Part shown: one piece after another, positions 51,009-58,176 of the stretch | How positions within the stretch are numbered: the first letter of the stretch is position 1 | How the letters are laid out: every line of letters begins with the position of its first letter | Source: Streptomyces sp. NBC_01294 | Lineage (GTDB): Bacteria > Actinomycetota > Actinomycetes > Streptomycetales > Streptomycetaceae | Direction of reading: 5' to 3' | Length of the DNA: 64,000 nt | NCBI RefSeq assembly: GCF_035917235.1 | Contig: NZ_CP108423.1 | Span: 3,847,001-3,911,000, forward strand | Translations under genes and position numbers: made by a program | The notes under the pieces: model-generated | Databases searched by the model: none | Seen by the model: only the letters and a program-made list of their open reading frames with translations | What the model was told of the DNA's origin: nothing

Positions 51009-51224
51009 ATGGCCCACTCCGCCGTGCCCACGACGAACGCACCCGCCATTGCCCCGATCTCGCTCTCCGCGCTGGCCCCCTGGGCCGCGTTCGTCGGGAT
51101 CCTGATGCTGGTCCTGCTCTACTTCGTCGGCGCCGAGCAGGGCGCCACCGCGATCTTCGAGGGCGAGACCATCCACGAGTGGCTGCACGACGGCCGCCAC
51201 CTGCTCGGTTTCCCCTGCCACTGA
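51009..51224 (+). CDS. cbtB: CbtB, cobalt transporter small subunit
   Basis: A 71-aa membrane protein with one helix (residues about 20-42) and the CbtB end motif HEWLHDGRHLLGFPCH, whose His and Cys likely bind Co2+. Under direct control of the cobalamin riboswitch. Ribosome site GGAGG before the ATG. It works with CbtA, encoded next. Confidence 0.93.
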   Translation: MAHSAVPTTNAPAIAPISLSALAPWAAFVGILMLVLLYFVGAEQGATAIFEGETIHEWLHDGRHLLGFPCH

Positions 51225-51266
51225 TTCCCCTGCCACTGACCTCCGTCTCCGCAAGGGAACCGAACC

Positions 51267-52016
51267 ATGAACGTTTCCCCCCGCACGCTGCTCGTCAGGG
51301 GCATGCTCGCCGGCCTGCTGGCCGGTGCCGCCGCCTTCCTCGTCGCCTACCTCCTCGGTGAGTCCAAGGTGGACGCGGCGATCGCCATCGAAGAGGCCGC
51401 CGCGCACGGACACGACCACGGCGAGGAGGCCCCGGTCAGCCGGGCCCTCCAGGCCACGGCCGGCCTCGGCACCGGCGTCCTCCTGTACGGGGTCGCGCTC
51501 GGCGGCATCGCCGCGCTCGTCTACTGCTACGCCCTGGGCCGCATCGGCCGCTTCGGCCCGCGGGCCACGGCCGCGCTGGTGACGGCGAGCCTGTTCGTCA
51601 CCGTGACCCTGGTGCCGTTCTTCAAGTACCCCGCCAATCCCCCGGCCGTCGGCGACCCCGAGACGGCCGCCCGGCGCACCGCCCTCTACCTCCTGATGAT
51701 CGCCCTCAGCGCGCTGCTGGCGGCGGGCGCGCTGCTCCTCGGCCGGCGGCTCGCGCCGAGGCTCGGCAACTGGAACGCCTCGGTCGTCGCCGGCCTGGGC
51801 TTCGCCGTGGCCGTCGGAATCTCGTACGCGGTGCTGCCCGGCATCAACGAGGTCCCGGTGGGCTTCCCGGCGGCGCTGATCTGGGACTTCCGCCTCGCGT
51901 CCCTGGCCATCCAGACCACCCTGTGGACGACTTTCGGCCTGGCCTTCGCTTTTCTAGCCGAACGGGCCCTTGTGCCCACCTCCGCACCCAAGGAGGCTGT
52001 GCAGCCGATGAGTTGA
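51267..52016 (+). CDS. cbtA: CbtA, cobalt transporter membrane subunit
   Basis: A 249-aa membrane protein with about six helices (7-30, 62-85, 95-112, 132-152, 163-183, 208-225), starting RTLLVRGMLAGLLAGAAAFLVAYLLGE. A His-rich loop AAHGHDHGEEAPVSRALQ near residue 48 probably handles cobalt. Same operon as cbtB under the B12 riboswitch. Confidence 0.93.
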   Translation: MNVSPRTLLVRGMLAGLLAGAAAFLVAYLLGESKVDAAIAIEEAAAHGHDHGEEAPVSRALQATAGLGTGVLLYGVALGGIAALVYCYALGRIGRFGPRATAALVTASLFVTVTLVPFFKYPANPPAVGDPETAARRTALYLLMIALSALLAAGALLLGRRLAPRLGNWNASVVAGLGFAVAVGISYAVLPGINEVPVGFPAALIWDFRLASLAIQTTLWTTFGLAFAFLAERALVPTSAPKEAVQPMS

Positions 52017-52037
52017 CCACGAGGGGGCCGGTAGTAC

Positions 52038-52280
52038 ATGCCGACGGCGATCAGGGAATGGCGGGGCTGGACGGGCGCGGCCCCGTTCTGGCTCAACTCG
52101 TTCCTGCTGCTCCTGGCCCCCTGCTGCGCCGTCACCCTGTTCGGCCAGATCGGCGTCATCGCCGCCCTGGCCGCCCTCGGCGGCCTGGCCCGCCACCTCT
52201 GGTACGGCGACTACGGCCACCCGGCCGTGCACCTCGCCGCCGTACTGATGGGGGCGGGCACCGCCGCCGTCGTCATGTGA
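52038..52280 (+). CDS. Small membrane protein in the cobalt-uptake operon
   Basis: An 80-aa protein with two hydrophobic helices (about 15-42, 60-78) and a CC pair (LAPCCAV) that might bind metal. It begins 21 bases after cbtA and so should be controlled by the riboswitch. No family recognised. Its linkage suggests an accessory role in cobalt or cobalamin metabolism. Confidence 0.65.
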   Translation: MPTAIREWRGWTGAAPFWLNSFLLLLAPCCAVTLFGQIGVIAALAALGGLARHLWYGDYGHPAVHLAAVLMGAGTAAVVM

Positions 52281-52373
52281 CCCGCTGAAGGCCGTCCTTC
52301 GAAGGGCACGGCCGAGCGGCGGCGCGGGAACGTGCCTACGCTGGAAGTGGCTCACAGGGAAGGCGGCGGAGTC

Positions 52374-53396
52374 ATGATCGTTTTGCGCAGTCGGGCCCCC
52401 GCACTCGCCACTGCCGCCGCCCTGGCCGCCGCGGGCCTGCTGTGCGGGTACACGGATTCCGGCGGGAGGGCGTCTCCCACGGCGGAGGCGATGGCGCCGG
52501 CGTCCGCGCGGGGACAGCAGCCGGCCGACTGTCCGACCTCGCTGCCGGACAGTTTCTGGCGCGCACCCGTGGACACCCTTCCCGTGCACCCGAACTCCGC
52601 CGCGTACGTCGCCTCGATCGGTTCCGCGCAGCCCCTGCACCCGGACTTCGGATCGGGGCTCGTCGAAGGGCAGCCGTTCGGCATCCCCATCACCGTCTCG
52701 GACACGGCGGTGCCGGAAACGAAGGTCACCTTCGACTACGCCGAGGAGAGCGACACGTCCGGGTACCGCATCCCGCCGAACGCCGGGATCGAGAACGGTC
52801 CGGCGAGCGACGGGGACCGGCACGTCATCGTCTGGGACCGCGACCTCTGCAAGTCCTACGAGCTCTTCGACGCACGGAAGCAGACGGACACCGCCTGGCA
52901 CGCCGGCTCGGGCGCGATCTTCGACCTGCGGAGCAACCAACTGCGGCCCGACGGATGGACATCGGCCGACGCCGCCGGCCTGGCCATCCTCCCCGGCCTC
53001 GCGCGCTACGAGGAGGCGGCGAGCGGGAGCATCGACCACGCGATCCGCATCACCGTGCCTCGCTCGGACCAGAGTTACATCTGGCCCGCCCGGCACCAGG
53101 CGGGCGCCGCGGCGGACGAGTCCCTGCCGCCCATGGGCCTGCGGCTGCGGCTCAAGAGCTCCGTGGACACCTCGCAGATGGCCCCGCAGGCCAGGGCCGT
53201 GGCCGAGGCGCTCAAGAAGTACGGTGCGATCGTCGCGGACAACGGCTCGCCCTGGTACCTCACCGGTGAAGAGAACTCCGGCTGGGACAACGCCCAGCTC
53301 GATGCCCTCAAGGACATCAAGGGGTCGGACTTCGAGGCGGTCGACACCTCCGGCATGCAGCAGTCTCCGGACTCGGGAGCCGTCGCGCCGAAGTGA
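52374..53396 (+). CDS. Secreted protein of unknown function
   Basis: A 340-aa exported protein: signal sequence APALATAAALAAAGLLCG with a possible lipobox Cys near residue 24, then a Ser/Thr linker and a mature domain. The domain has a CPTSLPDSFW motif, SYELFDARKQTD near residue 166, and a region RLKSSVDTSQMAPQARAVAEALKKYGAIVADNG near 263, resembling a block seen in Streptomyces hypothetical secreted proteins with beta-propeller-like or lectin-like folds. Two Cys in the mature part may bridge. No catalytic site recognised. Confidence 0.7.
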   Translation: MIVLRSRAPALATAAALAAAGLLCGYTDSGGRASPTAEAMAPASARGQQPADCPTSLPDSFWRAPVDTLPVHPNSAAYVASIGSAQPLHPDFGSGLVEGQPFGIPITVSDTAVPETKVTFDYAEESDTSGYRIPPNAGIENGPASDGDRHVIVWDRDLCKSYELFDARKQTDTAWHAGSGAIFDLRSNQLRPDGWTSADAAGLAILPGLARYEEAASGSIDHAIRITVPRSDQSYIWPARHQAGAAADESLPPMGLRLRLKSSVDTSQMAPQARAVAEALKKYGAIVADNGSPWYLTGEENSGWDNAQLDALKDIKGSDFEAVDTSGMQQSPDSGAVAPK

Positions 53397-53400
53397 CCGG

Positions 53401-53440
53401 CCTACCGGCCTACCGGCCCACCGGCCCACCGGCCCACCGG
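53401..53440 (+). repeat. Five 8-bp tandem repeats
   Basis: CCTACCGG twice and CCCACCGG three times, directly behind the stop of the secreted protein gene. Likely replication slippage. The rest of the gap to 53751 shows no gene. Confidence 0.85.
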
Positions 53441-53751
53441 CAGGTTCACCAGCGCGTCGGACAGCGGCCGTTCGCGCAAGGGGCATGGGCGTGACCACGT
53501 CCGCGCGCCTGCCGCGCACCACCGACACGCTCCGGGGGATCCCCGCGCACGACTCACCCGTTCGGGTGCACGCCTTCTGGCCCCGGCCGGGGGCGGGGGG
53601 ACCCTCCGCGAGCTGCGAAGACGCCCGGATCGGGCGACGACACGCCCGTGACGCCATGTCAGTCCCCCGTGTTTCACAGGGTGCCGATGGGCAGAGGAGG
53701 TGTCCACTGCTCACATGACCCGGCCGTACGCGCCGGACAGGAGGGAATCCC

Positions 53752-54351
53752 ATGCCCCGCGCCAAGTGGGTCGTCACCGCACTGACGGTGGCTCTGCTGG
53801 CCACCACCATCGTGGTGTTGCAGCGGACCGATGGGGCCGAGCACGCGGTCGCGACCACCGACGACGCGCTGCCCTCACGGGCGTTGGGGCTGTCCGGTCA
53901 CCGCCGTCTCGTGCGGGAGCTGGAGCAGGCCGGCGAGCAGGCCCCCGGCCGGGGGGCAAGGCCGCCGGGAACCGCCGCCGGGCCGCTTCGGGCGGTCACC
54001 GAACCGCTCCGGGCCGCGCAGCCCCTGCGGTTGCGCATCCCGAGCCTGGGCGTCGACGTGCCGCTGACCGGCGGGCGCGAGGAGGTCTCCTGGGACACCG
54101 GCGGCCCGGCTCCGGGTGCGGCCGGGACGGCCGTGGTCACCGGGGACGGGCTCCGTCTCGGCGAGCTGCGGCGGGGCCGGACCATCGAGATCCCCCGCGC
54201 GGACCGCCGTACGGCCGTGTTCACCGTCGTACGCATCTCGCCCGGGGCCGTTGGCGGCCGGGAGGAAGCGGCCGGCCGGGCCCAACTCCGGCTGGTCGGC
54301 GGCGAGACCGCCGTGCTGGCCCGGCTGACCGGGCAGCGCCGCACGCACTGA
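53752..54351 (+). CDS. Class F sortase-like protein lacking catalytic His and Cys
   Basis: A 199-aa extracytoplasmic protein with an N-terminal membrane anchor (residues 5-22). Its fold pattern is that of class F sortases: LRLRIPSLGVDVPLTG near residue 97, GTAVVTGDGLRLGELRRGRTIEI near 130, and TAVFTVVRISPGAVGG near 160. In active enzymes the second block reads VGHVD with the catalytic His and a TCGG motif follows with the Cys. Here these are TGDG and LVGGE. So it cannot be a transpeptidase and may be a structural or regulatory relative. Confidence 0.75.
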   Translation: MPRAKWVVTALTVALLATTIVVLQRTDGAEHAVATTDDALPSRALGLSGHRRLVRELEQAGEQAPGRGARPPGTAAGPLRAVTEPLRAAQPLRLRIPSLGVDVPLTGGREEVSWDTGGPAPGAAGTAVVTGDGLRLGELRRGRTIEIPRADRRTAVFTVVRISPGAVGGREEAAGRAQLRLVGGETAVLARLTGQRRTH

Positions 54352-54537
54352 ACCCGCGCGGTGCCCCACCACCGGCGAGGGCGGCGAGTCATCTCCTCAC
54401 CGGGTCGGGCCGCGCCCGTCGGCCGGAGCGGGCCGCACCGCCCGGCCGTCCGCCGTGGGGGGTGTCTTCGTCGCCCGGTCGGGGGCTTCTTGGGGCCCGT
54501 CCGGGAGTCTTTCGGCGTGGCGGGGCACACCCCTCGC

Positions 54538-54942
54538 ATGAACGGAAGGCGACGCACGCGTTCGGCACTGACCAGGGCCCTGACCGTGGTGTGTGTCGTG
54601 CTGCTGTGCGTGTTCGGCGCCGGTCCGGCGGGCGCCGCGGCCGCCGAGCACCGTCCCTCCTCCACCGCGCCCCCGGCGCCCGCCGCGCCGGCCGCGCCCA
54701 CTGCGCCGGCCGCACCCGCCGAGCCCACCGAGCCCGGCGAGGGCCAGTCCGATCCGGCCGCCGGCCCCGAAGCACGGGCGGCCGTACGGACGGTCGCGCG
54801 CAGCCTGACCGGCGTACGGCGGACACCGCTCGCGGTGTTTCACGTGAAACATGCGGACGGCCCGCCGTGCGGGCCCGCCGCGGGGACGGCCGATCCGGCC
54901 GCGTCCCTGCGGGCGGTACGGAGTGTGGTCCTGCGCTGCTGA
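54538..54942 (+). CDS. Small secreted Ala/Pro-rich protein carrying parS in its coding region
   Basis: A 134-aa protein: signal peptide with VVCVVLLCVFGAGPAGAAA cut after AAA, an Ala/Pro-rich linker (PAAPAAPTAPAAPAEP), then an Arg/Ala-rich end with two Cys. The codons for FHVKHA come from the parS site at 54836, so the peptide may be shaped by it. No family recognised. The frame could be non-functional, but the signal peptide is good. Confidence 0.5.
   Translation: MNGRRRTRSALTRALTVVCVVLLCVFGAGPAGAAAAEHRPSSTAPPAPAAPAAPTAPAAPAEPTEPGEGQSDPAAGPEARAAVRTVARSLTGVRRTPLAVFHVKHADGPPCGPAAGTADPAASLRAVRSVVLRC
54836..54851. promoter_or_regulatory. parS: parS site
   Basis: Perfect palindrome TGTTTCACGTGAAACA, the ParB-binding sequence of Streptomyces. 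A second identical site lies at 62433-62448. Confidence 0.95.
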
Positions 54943-55034
54943 GCGGGTCGAGGAGGGTCCGGCCCGACCGGCAGGGCACCCTCCAGCTCGCAGCGCAGCC
55001 CCCACACCCCCCCTGAGCACCGTGAGGTTCCGCC

Positions 55035-55205
55035 ATGCCCATCGACCCCTACGCCGCACTGAACGCCATGCTCCGCGCCGAGGTCACCCGCTTCGCCCCG
55101 CCGGTCCACAAGGCCGAGCCGGCCGCCCCGCCGAAGACTCCGGCCGAGACCGTCGAGTCCGAGAGCGAACCGCAGCAGAACGCCACCACGGAAACGGCTG
55201 CGTAG
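55035..55205 (+). CDS. Short conserved actinobacterial peptide
   Basis: A 56-aa ORF starting MPIDPYAALNAMLRAE, followed by a Pro/Ala/Glu-rich tail ending in NATTETAA. The start and helix look like small proteins common in Streptomyces near similar sites; no function known. Weak ribosome site. Good codon bias supports it. Confidence 0.5.
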   Translation: MPIDPYAALNAMLRAEVTRFAPPVHKAEPAAPPKTPAETVESESEPQQNATTETAA

Positions 55206-55218
55206 GAGCGCGCCGCCC

Positions 55219-55312
55219 CTGACGTGGAGGAGCACCGGTTCCCCTGCCCTCGGCAACGGAGCGTGGTCACGTGAGGTTCGACCACGGGCACGGGAACCGG
55301 TGCCAACGTCAG
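55219..55312. repeat. Large imperfect inverted repeat
   Basis: Outer arms CTGACGT (55219) and ACGTCAG (55306), middle arms GCACCGGTTCCC (55232) and GGGAACCGGTGC (55292), and an inner pair CGTGGTC (55262) and GACCACG (55280). It forms a long hairpin between the small ORF and the ABC remnant. Confidence 0.75.
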
Positions 55313-55384
55313 TCCCGGCCCTGCGGCCCCGCGTGCGCGTGCGCGTCGGGCAGAGGTACGGACCCGGACCGGCCGAAAGTACGG

Positions 55385-55663
<279 letters not shown>

Positions 55664-55674
55664 AGGCGTGAGAC

Positions 55675-56082
55675 TCAGTCCTCGCGCGTGTAGTAGCGGT
55701 AGAACGCGATCGCGCCGACGCCCACGGCGACGGCGAGGCCGACCACGACGGCCTTGAGGACGGACTGGCCGGTGAGGCTGTGCAGGTAGCCCACGGCGAT
55801 GCCGCCGAAGGCCCCGTACGCGGCGGCGTGGGCCTCGCGCTTCATGCGGGGGCCGACCCGGGCCAGGCCGAACATGATCCCGGCGAAGAGCACGCCGCAC
55901 AGGATCCCGTAGAAGACGTTGCCCGCGTCGACCGGGCCCGTCTGGCGCTGAATGAACGCGGCCCAGACGCCGTAGACGAGTCCGAGGAGCAGCGGGCGCG
56001 CGTAGGCGCTCTTGCTCAGGTGGGCCATGTCCGTCGACTGCCTGCTGTGCCGCCTGTGGGCGGTGGGTGCCGCATGTGCCAT
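55675..56082 (-). CDS. Small membrane protein with four helices
   Basis: A 135-aa protein: a His/Arg-rich polar start ([16 protein letters not shown]), then four hydrophobic segments (about 32-48, 58-76, 87-105, 110-128) with a [24 protein letters not shown] core. Ribosome site GAGGAG. Its end lies 12 bases from the ABC remnant, so it may have been part of that operon. Function unknown. Confidence 0.7.
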   Translation of the reverse strand: MAHAAPTAHRRHSRQSTDMAHLSKSAYARPLLLGLVYGVWAAFIQRQTGPVDAGNVFYGILCGVLFAGIMFGLARVGPRMKREAHAAAYGAFGGIAVGYLHSLTGQSVLKAVVVGLAVAVGVGAIAFYRYYTRED

Positions 56083-56148
56083 GACGGGCTCCTCTCTCCC
56101 ATCATCCAGGGCACACCCACCGCCACCGACCGGCAAGTGGATCAACGG

Positions 56149-56547
56149 TCAGGGCGTGCGCACCGCCACGGCGTCGATCTCGAAGAGCATGCCGGGCAGG
56201 GCGAGCGCGGCGACCCCGATCAGGGTCTGGGCGGGCAGTTCGGTGCCCCATGTGGCGTGCAGGTGCTTGACGAGGACCTCCAGCTTCCGCTGGTCGTGGC
56301 CGACGACGTAGGTGCCGATGCGGACGACGTCGGCGGGGCCGAGGCCGACGGCCGCGAGGGCGGTGCGGAGATTGGCGAAGGCCCGCTCGACCTGGGCGGC
56401 GAAGTCGTCGGAGACGACGTGGCCGCTCTCGTCGGAGCCGTACTGGCCGGCGACGAAGACCTGCTCGCCCGGGGCGTGGACGATGTGGCTGTAGCCGTAG
56501 TCGGTCGGGGTGTGGAGTCCTGCCGGGTTGATGATGCTGCGCGTCAT
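56149..56547 (-). CDS. RidA-family protein
   Basis: A 132-aa RidA/YjgF-type protein, which hydrolyses reactive enamines and imines. Typical blocks: VFVAGQYGSDESGHVV near residue 30, QVERAFANLRTALAAVGLGPADVVRIGTYVV, and the end PAQTLIGVAALALPGMLFEIDAVAV. The Arg that binds substrate carboxylate in canonical members (usually in the RTxVxV block) is not in its usual place. The Rrf2 regulator gene is next upstream on the same strand. Confidence 0.9.
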   Translation of the reverse strand: MTRSIINPAGLHTPTDYGYSHIVHAPGEQVFVAGQYGSDESGHVVSDDFAAQVERAFANLRTALAAVGLGPADVVRIGTYVVGHDQRKLEVLVKHLHATWGTELPAQTLIGVAALALPGMLFEIDAVAVRTP

Positions 56548-56622
56548 GCCGAGCTCCCTGTTTCCGTCTTCCGTTGCTGTTGCCGTGCCGTTGCCGATTT
56601 CCGTACGTGCGATGTGGTCTCG

Positions 56623-57150
56623 CTACTGCGCGGCGAGCCAGGCGCGGAGCCGCTCGGGGGCCCCGGGTGCCTGCCGTTCGGCCTGCTGCCGGATCTCGTC
56701 GAGGTTCTGGGCCGCCAGGGCCCTGCGCCAGGCCAGTTCGGCCCGGCTCATGGCGTGCGCGATGGCGCAGTCGGCGGCATCGGCCTCCGCGTCACCGGCG
56801 CCTGCACCAGCACCAGCACCGACGTCGGCACCGTCCGGGGCGCCGCCGCCGGGCCCCTGCCGGCGGATCTCCGCGCACCGGAAGGCCTCGTCGGGCCCCT
56901 CGACCGCGGCGACCACGTCCATGAGCGAGACGGCGGCGAGCGGGCGGGCCAGCCGGAAGCCGCCGCGGGGACCGGGGGTGGAGGTGACGATGCCCGCCCG
57001 GGCCAGCGCCTGGAGCTGCTTGTTGAGGTAGGCCGGGGGAAGGGCGTGCCACGCGGCGAGCCGCGCCGCCGACACGGCCCGGTCCGGGCCGCTCCAGGCC
57101 AGGTTGACGCAGCTGTGCAGCGCCCACTCGACACCCTCGCTCATCTTCAT
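56623..57150 (-). CDS. Rrf2-family transcriptional regulator
   Basis: A 175-aa regulator. N-terminal winged helix (SEGVEWALHSCVNLAW through LPPAYLNKQLQALARAGIVTSTPGPRGGFRLAR, residues 4-68) and the Rrf2 segment VSLMDVVAAVEGPDEAFRCAEI. An unusual Gly/Ala repeat (GAGAGAGAGDAEADAADCAI) in place of the Cys-rich [Fe-S] loop; only two Cys remain (about 93 and 126). Likely represses itself and ridA through the operator just before its start codon. Confidence 0.88.
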   Translation of the reverse strand: MKMSEGVEWALHSCVNLAWSGPDRAVSAARLAAWHALPPAYLNKQLQALARAGIVTSTPGPRGGFRLARPLAAVSLMDVVAAVEGPDEAFRCAEIRRQGPGGGAPDGADVGAGAGAGAGDAEADAADCAIAHAMSRAELAWRRALAAQNLDEIRQQAERQAPGAPERLRAWLAAQ

Positions 57151-57175
57151 ATTCTGGATATTAGATGTCCAGAAT
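57151..57175. promoter_or_regulatory. Rrf2 operator
   Basis: ATTCTGGA, nine bases, TCCAGAAT: perfect 8-bp inverted repeat touching the Rrf2 start codon and less GC-rich than its surroundings. Likely autoregulatory site, also placed to affect the divergent gene at 57269. Confidence 0.7.
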
Positions 57176-57268
57176 CAGGGAGGCAAGGCGCCACTCCCGC
57201 GGACGGCCCGCCACCCGCCCGCAGCAACACCGCTCGCGCCGCGGCCCGCGCGCGCTTTCCCTGGTGAC

Positions 57269-58096
57269 GTGCGCACCATCCTGTCGGCGGTACTCATCGC
57301 GCTCGTGGCCCTGCTGGTGCCCGCGAGCGCCGTCGCGTACTGGGCCGATCACGAGCTGGGCGACGCCGACCGCTACACCGCCGCCATGTCCCCCCTGGCC
57401 GGGAATCAGGACGTGCAGCAGGTCGTCGTCACCCAGGTCACGCGCGCCCTCGCCGGGCAGATCGACGCGGGACCCTTCCAGATCGGGGTGGACGCCCTGC
57501 TCGGCGAAGCCCTGAACTCCTTCGCCGAAACCCCCGCCTACCGGACCGCCTGGGACGCGGCCAACCGCGCCGCCCACGCGGCCTTCCTCGACGCGCTGAC
57601 CACCGGCCACGGCGACGCCCTCACGATCGACGTCGCGCCCGTCATCGCCCAGGTGAAGGGCGAACTCGTCGCCGACGGCGTGCCCTTCGCCGACCTCATC
57701 CCGGTGACGCACCTGTCCGTGAAGGTCATGGAGTACGACAACCTCGGCGCTCTCCGGGAAGGCTTCCGCATGCTCCAGCTCGCCGGCGTCTGGCTCCCCG
57801 CACTGACCGTGGTCCTGGCCGCGGCGGCCATCGCCATCGCCGTCCACCGGCGGCGCGCCGTGATGGCGACCGGACTGGGGCTCGCGGTCGGGGCCGTCCT
57901 GCTGTGGCTCGCGGTGGAGGTGTGCCGCCGGCTCACCCTGGACGACCTGCCCGCCGACATCGACCGGCCCGCCGCCGGGGCGGTGTACGACGCCCTCACC
58001 GCGTTCCTGCGCACCACCGCCTGGGTGGTGCTGGTCATCGGGCTCGCCGCCGCGCTCGTCGCATGGGTGATGGGCCGACTACGCCGCACCCCATAA
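57269..58096 (+). CDS. Membrane protein with an extracytoplasmic domain
   Basis: A 275-aa protein: an N-terminal helix (about 4-22), a polar domain of about 150 residues outside the cytoplasm (DRYTAAMSPLAGNQDVQQVVVTQVTRAL onward), then three helices near the C-terminus (170-190, 200-222, 250-270). The arrangement matches actinobacterial hypothetical membrane proteins. GTG start chosen as the longer frame upstream is not coding-like. It precedes the FUSC gene by 80 bases. Confidence 0.75.
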   Translation: MRTILSAVLIALVALLVPASAVAYWADHELGDADRYTAAMSPLAGNQDVQQVVVTQVTRALAGQIDAGPFQIGVDALLGEALNSFAETPAYRTAWDAANRAAHAAFLDALTTGHGDALTIDVAPVIAQVKGELVADGVPFADLIPVTHLSVKVMEYDNLGALREGFRMLQLAGVWLPALTVVLAAAAIAIAVHRRRAVMATGLGLAVGAVLLWLAVEVCRRLTLDDLPADIDRPAAGAVYDALTAFLRTTAWVVLVIGLAAALVAWVMGRLRRTP

Positions 58097-58176
58097 GCTC
58101 GGAAGGTACCAACACACGCAGAACCACGCAGAAGAACCCAGAAGAACCGATTCGCGAGCGGCGGCACGGAAGCGGG

